A stretch of DNA of 64,000 nucleotides from RYN-230 sp963837335 (GTDB lineage Bacteria > Actinomycetota > Actinomycetes > Streptosporangiales > Streptosporangiaceae): assembly GCA_963837335.1 (NCBI GenBank), contig CAWINS010000042.1, forward strand, positions 1 to 64,000, read 5' to 3'. The position numbers were made by a program, and so were the translations under genes. The notes beneath the pieces were generated by a model. The model made no database searches, was not told the DNA's origin, and saw only the letters and a program-made list of their open reading frames with translations. Below, piece by piece: positions 16,083 through 25,638 of the stretch (the stretch's first letter is position 1; every line of letters starts with the position of its first letter).

Positions 16083-16616
16083 TCAGGGTGTCCTGACCTG
16101 CCCGTTTACGTCCGCGTGCGCGGTGTCGGTCATCTCCTGGCGCTCGGCCGGAGTGGCCGGCGGCATGGACGGCGGCGTCGCCGGGTCCGATGCCGCCATG
16201 GACGCGGCGTTCCGCCTGCTCCTGAGCACCTGGGCCGCGGCGGCGCAGCCTGCGCCGAGTACCACGACCCCGGCCACGATGACCGGCCAGCGGCGACGCT
16301 TGGCCTTCGGCGGGTCGATACGCCGGGCGGCGGTCACCATCGCCGCCGTAACCGCCGGGGCGAGCCGCTCCTGCACGGCTACCCCGCCCGCTTCGACACG
16401 CGGCGCGGTCCAGGCCCGGGCCTCGAGCAGACCGCGGCCCGCCTTCTCCTGGGCGCTCCTGGCCAGCGGCGCCACCTGGGTGGTGGCGGCCTGGCGGGCG
16501 AGCTCCTGGGCGCGCACTGCCGTGGCCTTGGCCTGGTAGGCGCGACTCTGCGCGACTGCCGCCCCGGCCTTGGCCCGGGACTTTACGTCCTGACTGCTAC
16601 TTCTCGAAAACACCAT
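16083..16616 (-). CDS. DUF5324-like single-pass membrane protein
   Basis: A 177-residue protein with an Ala/Arg/Gln-rich amphipathic N-terminal half (AKAGAAVAQSRAYQAKATAV...), a basic KAKRRR stop followed by one transmembrane helix (about residues 110-130, WPVIVAGVVVLGAGCAAAA), and a Pro-rich tail. It resembles actinobacterial DUF5324 proteins, which lie at the same place beside the cyclophilin gene in Streptomyces; the assignment rests on architecture and context rather than a sequence motif. ATG 16616 is the start because GGAGG lies four bases upstream. It is divergent from the cyclophilin gene. Function is unknown. Confidence 0.65.
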   Translation of the reverse strand: MVFSRSSSQDVKSRAKAGAAVAQSRAYQAKATAVRAQELARQAATTQVAPLARSAQEKAGRGLLEARAWTAPRVEAGGVAVQERLAPAVTAAMVTAARRIDPPKAKRRRWPVIVAGVVVLGAGCAAAAQVLRSRRNAASMAASDPATPPSMPPATPAERQEMTDTAHADVNGQVRTP

Positions 16617-16885
16617 TAACCTCCGAACTTCCCCGGGACAGCGCCCCCGCACACTCACTTCCCTGGCTGGGAACGCTCAACCCTGCCCTTCCCCGTCTAG
16701 TGGAGCTAAACCGAACTCCAGGTGAACCGGGACTGAGTCAATCGGGCCGGGCCCGCCTGATTCGCAGGCTCGCCGAGAGCGCCGTAGGCTCGGGAGGCGG
16801 GTGACCCGGCGGCAAAAGCCGTCCGGCAGGAAGCGTCCGGCGGGAAACGGCTAATGACCGGACGTGCCATGCAAGGATTCCACTT

Positions 16886-17428
16886 ATGACAAACTCGCTC
16901 ACCGCGACTCTGCGGACGAATCAGGGAACGATTGTGGTCCGGCTTTTCCCTGATCAGGCACCGAAGACGGTGCGGAACTTCGTCGAGCTCGCCGAGGGAT
17001 CCCGGGACTGGACCGACCCGCGGACCAGGAAGCCCAGCCGGGCCAGTCTGTACAACGGGACGATCTTCCATCGGGTGATCCCGGATTTCATGATCCAGGG
17101 CGGGGACCCGCTCGGCACCGGGACCGGGGGCCCGGGGTACCAGTTCGCGGACGAGTTCCATCCCGATCTGACGTTTAACCGCCCCTACCTGCTGGCCATG
17201 GCCAATGCGGGCCCCGGCACGAACGGCTCCCAGTTCTTCATCACGACCGTGCCGACCCCGTGGCTGAGTGGCAAGCACACCATCTTCGGCGAGGTCATCG
17301 AGGGTAGCGACGTGGTGGACGCCATCACCCACGTGGAGCGGGACCGCAGGGACCGGCCCGCCAAGGACGTGGTGCTGGAGTCGGTCGAGATCAGCGGTCC
17401 AGCGGACGCGCCGGAATCCGCGGGCTAA
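16886..17428 (+). CDS. Peptidyl-prolyl cis-trans isomerase (cyclophilin)
   Basis: A 180-residue cytoplasmic cyclophilin that isomerises Xaa-Pro bonds. The catalytic core is intact: FHRVIPDFMIQGGDPLGTG with the Arg of F-x-R, MANAGPGTNGSQFFIT, and WLSGKHTIFGEV. An insertion after VELAEGS (RDWTDPRTRKPSRA) is typical of the actinobacterial PpiA group. AAGGA precedes the ATG. It lies 20 bp ahead of the rhomboid gene on the same strand, an order conserved in Streptomyces near crgA and pknB. Confidence 0.95.
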   Translation: MTNSLTATLRTNQGTIVVRLFPDQAPKTVRNFVELAEGSRDWTDPRTRKPSRASLYNGTIFHRVIPDFMIQGGDPLGTGTGGPGYQFADEFHPDLTFNRPYLLAMANAGPGTNGSQFFITTVPTPWLSGKHTIFGEVIEGSDVVDAITHVERDRRDRPAKDVVLESVEISGPADAPESAG

Positions 17429-17448
17429 ACCAGGTCCGTAGGCGAGAA

Positions 17449-18351
17449 GTGGACGAGCTTCCAGCGCCTGGCCCCGAGGCGCCCGCACCGGTTCCTATCT
17501 GCTTCCGGCATCCGGACCGGGAGACTTACCTGTCCTGTAGCCGGTGCGGGCGCCCGGCTTGCCCCGACTGCCTGCGTGCCGCGCCGGTCGGCCAGCACTG
17601 CGTCGAATGCGTGCACGAAGGCAATCGCGGTGTCCGGAGGCCGACGGCGGTATTCGGCGGCCGGGTGACCTCGGGCGCCATCGTCACCTGGGTGCTGGTC
17701 GGCCTGAACGTCCTGTGTTACCTGATCGAATGGGTGTACCCGCGGGTCGTCAACTACTTCGACATGATCGGCGCGGCCTACGACCCGACCATCAACCAGA
17801 CCGTGGGCGTGGCGCACGACCAGTGGTACCGGCTGCTCACGTCGGCGTTCCTGCATGAGCCCGGGCTGAGCGGGTTCGGCCCGGCCCACATCATCTTCAA
17901 CATGTGGGCGCTGATCGTGGTTGGCCCGGCGCTGGAACAGATGCTCGGGCGGCTGCGCTTCCTGGCCGTCTATGTGCTCAGTGCGCTGGGCGGCTCGGTG
18001 TTGTACTACCTCTTCGCGCCGCCGAACCAATCGGCCCTGGGGGCTTCGGGTGCCATCTTCGGCTTGTTCGGCGCCTGGTTCGTCTTGTCCAGGCGGCTGA
18101 GGCTGGACAGCCGGGGGATCGTGTTCCTGATCGTCCTCAACCTGGTCATCAGCTTCGCGGTCCCGTCCATCGCCTGGCAGGATCACGTCGGCGGGCTGAT
18201 CACCGGGGCCGCGCTTACCGCGGCCTACGCGTACGCGCCGCGGCAGCACCGGACGCTCATCCAGCTCGGGGCCACCCTGATCGTCGTGGCGCTGCTGGTC
18301 ATCGCCGTGATCACCCGTGACAGCCAGCTCGCGGCGGCCGGCTTCCGCTAG
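17449..18351 (+). CDS. Rhomboid family intramembrane serine protease
   Basis: A 300-residue rhomboid. The cytoplasmic N-terminus has a Cys/His cluster (CFRHPDRETYLSCSRCGRPACPDC...VGQHCVEC) that probably binds zinc as in B-box-like actinobacterial rhomboids. Six hydrophobic segments follow. The catalytic Ser lies in GASGAIFG and the His in QDHVGG, with the conserved HIIFNMWAL loop helix. It cleaves single-pass membrane proteins within the membrane; targets are unknown. The start is GTG 17449, 20 bp after the cyclophilin gene, so the two are likely co-transcribed. Confidence 0.92.
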   Translation: MDELPAPGPEAPAPVPICFRHPDRETYLSCSRCGRPACPDCLRAAPVGQHCVECVHEGNRGVRRPTAVFGGRVTSGAIVTWVLVGLNVLCYLIEWVYPRVVNYFDMIGAAYDPTINQTVGVAHDQWYRLLTSAFLHEPGLSGFGPAHIIFNMWALIVVGPALEQMLGRLRFLAVYVLSALGGSVLYYLFAPPNQSALGASGAIFGLFGAWFVLSRRLRLDSRGIVFLIVLNLVISFAVPSIAWQDHVGGLITGAALTAAYAYAPRQHRTLIQLGATLIVVALLVIAVITRDSQLAAAGFR

Positions 18352-18358
18352 CTCTAGC

Positions 18359-18377
18359 CCGGGGGACGACCCCCCGG
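18359..18377. terminator. Hairpin between rhomboid and crgA
   Basis: CCGGGGG (18359-18365) pairs with CCCCCGG (18371-18377), five-base loop, eight bases after the rhomboid stop. The rest of the 113-bp gap to crgA holds two copies of CCCGCGATCGCTGAC and nothing coding. Confidence 0.6.
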
Positions 18378-18464
18378 AACCCCCCGCGATCGCTGACTCG
18401 GAGGGAACACGGCTCCGCCGCGCCCCGCCTCGTCAGCCAATCCCGCCCCGCGATCGCTGACGAA

Positions 18465-18713
18465 CTACCGCCACTTGGTGGACAGCACCACGCCAGCGAT
18501 GATGAACGCGAATCCCACCACCAGGTTCCAGTCCGCCAGGGCCCCGATCGGCAGGCTGCCCTGGGTCACGTAGAACACCGCGATCCAGGCCAGCCCGAGC
18601 AGCAGGCAGGTCAGCATGGCTGGCACCAGCCAGCGCGGGCTGACCTTCTTCGACGCCGATCGCTTCGGCGGCGGCGTGTACACCGCCTTGGATCTCACGC
18701 GGGACTTCGGCAC
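18465..18713 (-). CDS. crgA: Cell division protein CrgA
   Basis: An 82-residue membrane protein of the CrgA family, full length for the family. It has a basic MPKSRVRSK N-terminus, two transmembrane helices (about 28-47, WLVPAMLTCLLLGLAWIAVF, and 62-79, LVVGFAFIIAGVVLS) and the conserved WKR-like end (TKWR). In mycobacteria and Streptomyces CrgA coordinates septal FtsZ and peptidoglycan synthesis, interacting with FtsZ, PBPs and PknB pathway proteins. It lies 49 bp after pknB in the same direction, so it may be the distal gene of that operon. Confidence 0.95.
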   Translation of the reverse strand: MPKSRVRSKAVYTPPPKRSASKKVSPRWLVPAMLTCLLLGLAWIAVFYVTQGSLPIGALADWNLVVGFAFIIAGVVLSTKWR

Positions 18714-18762
18714 GGTCGTCTCCTGCTCAGTAGCTCTGCTGAGTGTAACTCCGGGGCACCAC

Positions 18763-20562
18763 CTAGGGACGCGGCGTATGCGTGGCGGCGCCCGCGGTCG
18801 GCGTGCTGGCGGTCGGCGTCGGCGTGGGCGTGGTGGCGCTCGGCGTGGGCGTCGGCGTGGTGGCGCTCGGCGTCGGGGCCGGCGTCGAGGCGACGTAGAT
18901 GGTCACCGTGGACCCGGCGGCCAGGGTGCCGTTCGCCGGGGTCTGCTGGAACACGTTGCCCGGCGTGGAGTTGGCCGGCCCGGCCGTGACGATGGTGTGC
19001 ACCTTGAACCCCTGGCCTTGCAGGATCTGGATGGCCGTGTTCTGGGGATCACCGACCACGTTCTGGACCTGGGTGCCGCCGCCGGACACCCAGATGGTGA
19101 CCGTGCTGCCCGGGAGCTCCTGCGTGCCGCCGGTGGGATCCTGCCGCACCACGGTGCCCTGAGGTTTGGTGGAGTTCGCGTCGGTCTTGGTCACGACGTG
19201 GAAATTCTGCAGCTGGTTCTGGGCCGTGGTCTCCGATTCGCCGACCACGGACGGCACCTTGACCTTGCCCGGGCCGCTCGAGACGTTCAGCGTGACCACG
19301 CTCTTCGGCGCCACCTTGGTGCCGAACTGCGGATTGGACGAGATGACCGTGCCCTTCTTGACCGACGCCGAGGCCATCTTGACGACCTTCGGGGTCAGCC
19401 CCGCGTTCTTGACCGCGGTGACCGCTGCCTGCTCGGTCTGGCCGACGACCGAGGGCACCGCGGTGGTCTTCCCGCCGCCGCCGCTGAGCAGCAGGTAGCC
19501 GATCACGATGAGCAGGAGCGCGGCGACGATACCCAGGATCCACCACAGCGCCTTGCGGCGGCCGTTCCCGCCGTCCTCGCCGTAACCGTCCCCGTCGGGA
19601 CCGTACGGGGAGATCGCGCCGGTGGCCGCGGCCCCGGCCATCATCGTGCCGGGGCCCATCTGCCGGGTCCCGGGGGCGTACATCTCGGTCGCCTGCGGTG
19701 GCGCGGCGACCGGGACGCCGGACAGCGCGCGCTGGATGTCGGTACGCATCTCGGCGGCGGACTGGTAGCGCTCGGCCGGGTCCTTGGCCATCGCCTTCAG
19801 CACGATGGAATCGGCCCAGGCCGGGATCTCCGGGTTGACGCGCGACGGGGGGATCGGGTTCTCGCGGACGTGCTGGTAAGCAATGGCGACCGGGGAGTCC
19901 CCGGTGAATGGGGGCCTGCCGGTGAGCAGTTCGTACAGCAGGCACCCGGTCGAGTACAGGTCACTGCGCGCGTCCACCCGCTCACCGCGGGCCTGCTCGG
20001 GTGACAGGTACTGCGCGGTGCCGATCACCTGGGCGGTCTGGGTCATGGTGGCCTGGGCGTCGCTGACGGCCCGGGCGATGCCGAAGTCCATCACCTTGAC
20101 CTCGGCCGACCGGGTCAGCATCACGTTGCCGGGCTTGATGTCCCGGTGCACGATCCCGTTCCGGTGGCTGTAGTCCAGCGCCCGCAGCACCCCGTCGGTG
20201 ATCTCCAGCGCCCGCTCGGGGAGCAGCCGCCGGTCATCGCGGAGCAGTTCGCGCAGGGTGCGGCCGTCCACGTACTCCATCACGATGTACGGCACGTGCG
20301 CCGGCCCGGCCTCGTCCTCGCCAGTGTCGTAGACGGCGACGATGGACGGGTGGTTCAGCGAGGCCGCGGACTGGGCTTCCCGCCGGAACCGGGCCTGGAA
20401 GGTCGCATCACGGGCCAGGTCCTCGCGGAGAGTCTTCACCGCGACGATCCGGTCGAGGCGGATGTCCCGGGCCCGGTACACCTCGGCCATGCCGCCCCGG
20501 CCGACGACGCCGTCGAGTTCGTAGCGGCCGCCAAGGAGCCGTGGCTGTGTCATGTCTCGCAC
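18763..20562 (-). CDS. pknB: PASTA-domain serine/threonine protein kinase PknB
   Basis: A 599-residue transmembrane kinase that controls growth and peptidoglycan synthesis. Kinase features: glycine loop GRGGMAEVYR, Lys43 in VAVKTL, catalytic HRDIKPGN (Asp141), DFG 159-161, and an activation loop with several Thr. A transmembrane helix (about 339-360) follows GRRKALWW, then three PASTA repeats (about 365-570) that bind muropeptides or lipid II outside the cell. The C-terminus is a (TPTPSA)n tail encoded by a minisatellite at about 18800-18890. Most homologues have four PASTA domains, so three is on the short side. GTG 20562 or ATG 20553 may be the start. It follows pbpA in the fhaA-to-pknB operon. 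Confidence 0.96.
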   Translation of the reverse strand: MRDMTQPRLLGGRYELDGVVGRGGMAEVYRARDIRLDRIVAVKTLREDLARDATFQARFRREAQSAASLNHPSIVAVYDTGEDEAGPAHVPYIVMEYVDGRTLRELLRDDRRLLPERALEITDGVLRALDYSHRNGIVHRDIKPGNVMLTRSAEVKVMDFGIARAVSDAQATMTQTAQVIGTAQYLSPEQARGERVDARSDLYSTGCLLYELLTGRPPFTGDSPVAIAYQHVRENPIPPSRVNPEIPAWADSIVLKAMAKDPAERYQSAAEMRTDIQRALSGVPVAAPPQATEMYAPGTRQMGPGTMMAGAAATGAISPYGPDGDGYGEDGGNGRRKALWWILGIVAALLLIVIGYLLLSGGGGKTTAVPSVVGQTEQAAVTAVKNAGLTPKVVKMASASVKKGTVISSNPQFGTKVAPKSVVTLNVSSGPGKVKVPSVVGESETTAQNQLQNFHVVTKTDANSTKPQGTVVRQDPTGGTQELPGSTVTIWVSGGGTQVQNVVGDPQNTAIQILQGQGFKVHTIVTAGPANSTPGNVFQQTPANGTLAAGSTVTIYVASTPAPTPSATTPTPTPSATTPTPTPTASTPTAGAATHTPRP

Positions 20563-20673
20563 GTCAGTAACCGTCCTGCATCGTTATCCGTCCATCGGGC
20601 GCCGCGGTGGCCGCACCTGATGCCGTGGCCGCGGGCGGGGGGCCAGTCATCCAGATCCCGGCGTCTGCCGTGA

Positions 20674-22165
20674 TCACGCGCCTCCCCCCTTCTGGGAGTG
20701 GAGATAGGCCTCGATGACTTTCACTGCGATCGGGGCGGCCGCGTCGGCACCGAAGCCGCCGCCCTTTACTACGACGCCGACGGCTATCTGCGGGTTGGTG
20801 GTCGGCGCATAACCAGTGAATACCGCGTCGTCCAGCCCCGAGTTGTTGACGCCGTTCTGGGCCGTTCCGGTCTTCCCGGCGATCTCGATCCCCCCGGTGA
20901 CCTGCGTTCCGGCGGTCAGATGCGCGGTGCCCAGCGGCGACTGGACCACGCTGGTCATCATCGCCTGGAGGTGGGCCGCCTGGGTGGGGGTCACCGCGGT
21001 GCTCAGCGGGGTCGGGGTGGTGGTCGCCACCGCGGAGAGGTCCGGCGCCGTCACCTTCTGCACCAGGTAGGGCTTCATCAGCACGCCGTTGTTGGCCACC
21101 GTGGCGGACAGCATCGCCTCCTGCAACGGCGTCACCGTGTCGCTCTGCTGGCCGATGGCCCCCCCGGCCCGCTGGGCGGGGTCGGTGTAGAGCGGGAAGT
21201 TGCTCTGGGCGACCTGCATCCCCGGGGCCAGAGTCTGGTTGGGGTTGTTGAAGTTGTACTTGTTGGCCTGCGCCCGCAGGGCGGACCCGCTGAGGTGCAA
21301 GCCCAGGTCGCCGAACGCGGTGTTGCACGACACGGTGAACGCGTAGAGGAGCGACACCCTGCCGTTGCCGCAGGCCGAGCCGTTGTCATTGATCAGCTGG
21401 GTGGTGGTGCCCGGCAGGGTGAGCCTGGTCGGCGCGGGGACCTGGGTGTTCTGGTCGGCGACCTTCCCGGCCGCGAACGCGGTGGAACTGGTCACGATCT
21501 TGAAGGTCGACCCGGGCGGGAACGTGGTGCTGATGGCGTTGTTGATCAGGGGATGCGCCGGGGGCCGCCAGGAGCTGCTTGTCGTTCTTGATCAGCTTTT
21601 TGCCGTCCAGCGTGGCCAGCAGGTTCGGGTCGAAGGTGGGATAGGAGGCCAGGGCGAGGATCGCCCCGGTCTTCGGGTTGATCGCTACCACCCCGCTCTC
21701 CCTTCCCGAGGCCTTGAGTGCGTTCCAGGCCGCCTGCTGGGCTACCGAGTTGACCGTGAGCTCGACCGTGGCGCCCTTTTTCGGCTTCCCGCTGATCAGG
21801 TCGATGAGGTTGTGCACCTCAAGCGCGGGGTCGGTGCCGGCCAGGTCCTTGTTCTCAGCCTGCTCGACCGCGGTCTGGCTGTACAGCGTGTCGTACCCGG
21901 TGACCGGCGCGTACATCTTCCCGAACGGGTAATGCCGCTGGTACTCCCCGAAGTTCTTGTTCATCTTGGAGTACGCGATGACCTTCTGGTCGGCGGTGAC
22001 GATCGAGCCCCGCTGGAACTGCAGGCTGGCGGAGAACGTCCGGCCGTTGCCAGGCTTGGTAGCCAGGCTGCTCGCCTCGAACCCCTGCACGTAGTTGACG
22101 TTGACCAGCAGCAGGACGAACAGGACCAGGCAGATCAGCGAGACCCGGCGGAGCGCGCGGTTCAT
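20674..22165 (-). CDS. pbpA: Class B penicillin-binding protein PbpA (one frame break)
   Basis: A peptidoglycan transpeptidase of about 497 residues. The N-terminal half (22165 to about 21550) has a signal anchor (VSLICLVLFVLLLVNVNYV) and the dimerisation domain; the C-terminal half carries SCN (CNTAFGDLG context) and KTGTAQNG (KTG motif). The SxxK active site PPGSTFK lies at about 21500-21530 in the second frame. The frames join if one C is removed from the CCCCC run near 21556, giving LLAAPAHPLINNAI. I therefore read it as one gene with an extra base. It overlaps the ftsW stop by 4 bp and is part of the fhaA-fhaB-pstP-ftsW-pbpA-pknB operon that builds the cell wall. Confidence 0.9.
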
Positions 22166-23566
22166 CCGGCCCGCACCACCTGGGTCATGCCCTCGTCCTG
22201 GATGGGCTGGGGGGCCGGGCGCCGGGCGGTGTCACTGATCCGCATCAGCAGCGCGATCCCCATCCAGGAGGCGATCAGCGAGGAGCCGCCCTGGGACAGG
22301 AACGGCGTGGTGATGCCGGTCAGCGGGATCAGCCGGGTGACGCCGCCGACGATCACGAAGACCTGCAGGGCGATCACGAACGCGAGGCCGCCGGCCAGCA
22401 ACTTGGAGAACGGGTCACGCACGGCGATCGCCGCGCGCAGCCCGCGCTGCACGATCAGCCCGTAGATGAGCAGCAGGGCCATCACCCCGGTCAGGCCCAG
22501 CTCCTCGCCGAACGCGGTGATGATGAAGTCGCTCTGCACCAGCGGGGTGTTGTACGGCTGGCCCTGGCCCAGCCCGCGGCCGAGTACCCCGCCGAAGCCC
22601 AGCCCGTACAGGCCCTGGGCCGTCTGGAAGCCGATGGTGTGCACGTACTTGAAGGGGTCCAGCCAGACGACGAAGCGATCCCGCACGTGTGCGAAGAGCT
22701 CGCTGGCCACGAACGACCCGAAGACAAACAGCAGGAACCCGATGATCAGCCAGGACGAGCGCTGCGTGGCGACGTACATCATGACCACGAACAGGCCGAA
22801 GAACAGCGCCGAGGTGCCTATGTCGCTCTCGAAGATCAGCACCACCAGGCTGACGCCCCAGGCGATGAGCACCGGTCCCAGGTCGCGGGCGCGCGGGAGG
22901 TCGACGCCGAGGAACCGGCGCCCGGCCAGGGCGAGCACATCGCGCTTGGTCACCAGGTAGCCCGCGAAGAACACGGCCAGCGCCAGCTTGGCGAACTCCT
23001 CAGGCTGGACGGTGAAGCCGCCGATCGAGATCTGGATCTTGGCCAGGGTGCCCGGGACCTCGCTGATGCTGGCGGGCAGCACGGCCGGCAGCGCGACCAG
23101 CACCAGGCCGATCGCGCCGAGCGTGTAGGTGTACCGCTGCAGCGTGCGCGGCTGCCGGATGAACGCGAGCACGGCCACGAACGCCGCCATCCCGACGGCG
23201 GTGTAGAGCACCTGCAGCGCCGTGGTGGACGTGCTCATGGTGGTGATCACGAACCCGCCGTTGCCGCCCCGGCCGGCTTCCTGCAGGCGGTAGATCATCA
23301 CGATCCCGAGGCCGTTCAGCAGGGCGGCCAGCGGCAGCAGCAGCGGGTCGGCGTACGGCGCCAGCCAGCGCACCGCCACGTGGGCCAGCCCGACCAGGAT
23401 CGCGAACGCGATGCCGTACTCGAACATCCCGGCCGGGATCTTGCCGTTCAGACCCAGCCCCACGTTGGCGTAGGCGAGCAGGACCACGCCGACCACGAAG
23501 ATCAGCATCAGCAGTTCGGTCCGGCGCCGGCCCGCGGGGCCGGCGCGGCGGCGGGCTGCTGGTCAT
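22162..23566 (-). CDS. ftsW: FtsW/RodA/SpoVE family glycosyltransferase (frame break near start)
   Basis: A SEDS polytopic membrane protein that polymerises lipid II with its partner PbpA. The conserved body (448 residues from 23508) has about ten membrane segments and motifs QPEEFAKLALAVFFAGYL, FESDIGTSALFFGLF, GQGQPYNTPLVQSDFI and GITTPFLSQGGSS. The protein frame continues upstream as GRRRTELL without any start before a TGA, while ATG 23566 in another frame gives MTSSPPPRRPRGPAP. One extra base in the G/C run at 23520-23560 would unite them, so I extend to 23566. Its stop overlaps the pbpA start (ATGA). In Streptomyces this operon copy acts in growth and sporulation; RodA is an alternative name. 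Confidence 0.92.
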
Positions 23567-23617
23567 GCCCGGCGCCGGCGTCGGCGCCGAAGGGCTGACC
23601 TGGTGAGGTGACCGCGC

Positions 23618-25033
23618 TCAAGAAGTTCCTCCGGTTCCGCTGGCGGCGCCCGCCGGTGGAGCCGGGCAGTCCGCCGGGAAGGGGGGCTTCGGCGGCTTGA
23701 CGTGGGTGGTGATGGTCTTGTTCTTGACCTTCTTCTTGACCGTCTTCGCCGGGGTCGCCTCCCACTGCTGCAGCTTCACGACGGCCGCGTGGCACCGCAC
23801 GTAGTTCGATCGGAGGTTGGCCACGATGCTCTGGGCGCCGGCCAGGCCGTTATCCGACTGGATCGTGGCCCGCACGTCGGCGGCCATGGCGGCGGGCAGC
23901 CCGGCCACCGGGATGCCGGACCGGCTGGCCACGCTGGACAGGTTGATCCCGGCGGCGCTCTGGTTGATGCCGCGGTAGATGACGACCTGGCCGCCGTCCG
24001 AGGCCACGTAGTACTGGGTCTGGGTGTACCGCCAGCCCGCGTAGGCCCCGCCGACCACCAGGATGACCAGGATGACCAGCGCCGACTTGACCAGCGGCAG
24101 CCGGCGCCGCCGGTGGTACTCGTCCTCGGGCTCCTCCGGCGCCTGCGGCGCGGGATCGTCGTGGGCGATCGCCACCGCGGCCTGCGGGGCGGTGCGGGTG
24201 AGCAGGTGGGCGCGCCCGGCCGGGCTGTCGGTGCGGAAATGGGGGCCACCGCTGCCGTTGGAGGCGGCGCCGGCCATCACCGAGGCGTCGCTGGGCGGCA
24301 GGGCCGTGGTGGCGCTGTCCACCACGTCCGCGACGATGCAGGTGATGTTGTCCGGGCCGCCGCCGCGGATGGCCAGCTCCACCAGTTGCAGGACGACCTC
24401 GTCGAGGCTGGCCACGGTCGCCAGCGTCTTGTGCAGGGTTTCCTCGCTGACCACTCCGGACAGCCCGTCGGAGCACAGCAGGTAGCGGTCCCCGAGCCGG
24501 GCCTCGAGCAGGGTCAGGTCCGGCTCGACGTCGGCCCGGCCGTCCAGGGCCCGCAGCAGCATCGAGCGCTGTGGATGGGTGGCCACGTCGTCCGGGCTGA
24601 TCCGGCCCTCGTCCACCAGGGTCTGGACCAGCGTGTGGTCGTGGGTGATCTGGTGGAACTCACGATTGCGCAGCAGGTAAGCCCGCGAGTCGCCGATATG
24701 GCAGAGCGCCACCCGGCCGTCGGACCACAGCATCGCGGTGAGCGTGGTGCCCATGCCCTCGAACGAGGGGTCGGCGACCACCATGTTGTGCAGCGTGTGA
24801 TTCGCGTCGTTGACCGCATCAGCCAGCGCATCGAGCAAGTCGGTGCCGGGCGCGTTTTCGTCGAGCCTGGACAGGGCCGAGATCGCCGCGGCGCTGGCGA
24901 CTTCACCGGCGGCATGACCCCCCATGCCATCGGCCACGGCCAGCAGGCGGGGCCCAGCGTACGCAGAGTCCTCGTTCCCCTCCCGGAGGAGGCCGACGTC
25001 TGAACGAATCGCGTACCGGAGTGCAAGTGTCAT
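23618..25033 (-). CDS. pstP: PP2C-type protein phosphatase PstP
   Basis: A 471-residue membrane-anchored Ser/Thr phosphatase that reverses PknB signalling. The PP2C domain (about 1-240) has GNEDSAY, VADGMGGHAAGE with the metal-binding Asp, GMGTTLTAML, HIGDSRAYLLR, LLCSDGLSG and GPDNITCIV. One transmembrane helix follows at about 314-335 (LVILVILVVGGAYAGW), after a basic RRRR, and an extracellular domain of about 130 residues ends in a Pro-rich tail. It overlaps fhaB by 4 bp. Length and order match the actinobacterial operon. Confidence 0.95.
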   Translation of the reverse strand: MTLALRYAIRSDVGLLREGNEDSAYAGPRLLAVADGMGGHAAGEVASAAAISALSRLDENAPGTDLLDALADAVNDANHTLHNMVVADPSFEGMGTTLTAMLWSDGRVALCHIGDSRAYLLRNREFHQITHDHTLVQTLVDEGRISPDDVATHPQRSMLLRALDGRADVEPDLTLLEARLGDRYLLCSDGLSGVVSEETLHKTLATVASLDEVVLQLVELAIRGGGPDNITCIVADVVDSATTALPPSDASVMAGAASNGSGGPHFRTDSPAGRAHLLTRTAPQAAVAIAHDDPAPQAPEEPEDEYHRRRRLPLVKSALVILVILVVGGAYAGWRYTQTQYYVASDGGQVVIYRGINQSAAGINLSSVASRSGIPVAGLPAAMAADVRATIQSDNGLAGAQSIVANLRSNYVRCHAAVVKLQQWEATPAKTVKKKVKNKTITTHVKPPKPPFPADCPAPPAGAASGTGGTS

Positions 25034-25515
25034 CTGCGCAATTCCAGAACGGTCTTGCCGATGCGGATCGGCACGCCTGTCGGCACCGGGGTCGGCTGGG
25101 TCACCTTCTGCCGGTCGAGGTAGGTGCCGTTGGTTGACCCGAGATCCTCAACGATCCATTGACCGTCTTGAGGGAACAGCCGGGCATGTCGGCTCGAAGC
25201 GTAGTCATCGTTGAGGACCAGCGTGGCGTCATTTGACCGACCGATGGTGATTTGCTGCTCGGTAAGGGGCAGGGTCGTTCCCGCGAGCGGGCCGCCGGTG
25301 ACGTGCAGCCGCTGCGGCTCACCGCGTCCCGGCTTGGCCGGGCGGGGAGGCCGGGCCTGACGGGGGCGGGCATTCTGCCGCTGCCGCTTCTGCTTGCGGC
25401 TGGACGGAGACTGGCCGAAGAGGTCCGTGCGCACCACACCCACCGCCGTGATCACGAAAAGCCACAGGACCGCCAGGAATGCGAGCCTGATCAGGAGGAG
25501 GGTAAGCGTGCTCAT
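25030..25515 (-). CDS. fhaB: FHA-domain protein FhaB/FipA
   Basis: A 161-residue protein with an N-terminal membrane helix (LLLIRLAFLAVLWLFVITAVGVV), a basic linker (KQKRQRQNARPRQ) and a C-terminal FHA domain (about 80-158) with the phosphothreonine-binding GRSND, SSRHARL and STNGTYL motifs. In mycobacteria the homologue FipA binds phosphorylated partners including PBPs and FtsZ-FtsQ complexes at the septum. Its ATG overlaps pstP by 4 bp. The 123-bp gap to fhaA holds no gene. Confidence 0.94.
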   Translation of the reverse strand: MSTLTLLLIRLAFLAVLWLFVITAVGVVRTDLFGQSPSSRKQKRQRQNARPRQARPPRPAKPGRGEPQRLHVTGGPLAGTTLPLTEQQITIGRSNDATLVLNDDYASSRHARLFPQDGQWIVEDLGSTNGTYLDRQKVTQPTPVPTGVPIRIGKTVLELRR

Positions 25516-25638
25516 CGGCTTATGTGTCCTTGGGTGCCTCGCCGTTGCGGCCTTAATCGGGGGGAGTGCGGAGTCGGGGTCTGGACCAGGGTGAGGGCCT
25601 GGATCAGGTCCGGGACTTTGGCCATTGTCCGGGCTGCG

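Noticed and set aside
18616..20004. 462-codon frame opposite pknB
   Set aside because: Composition is His/Gly/Arg repeats with no domain; pknB on the other strand has all kinase motifs.
22639..25003. Two long + strand frames opposite ftsW and pstP
   Set aside because: Antisense shadows of conserved genes, with no recognisable protein features.
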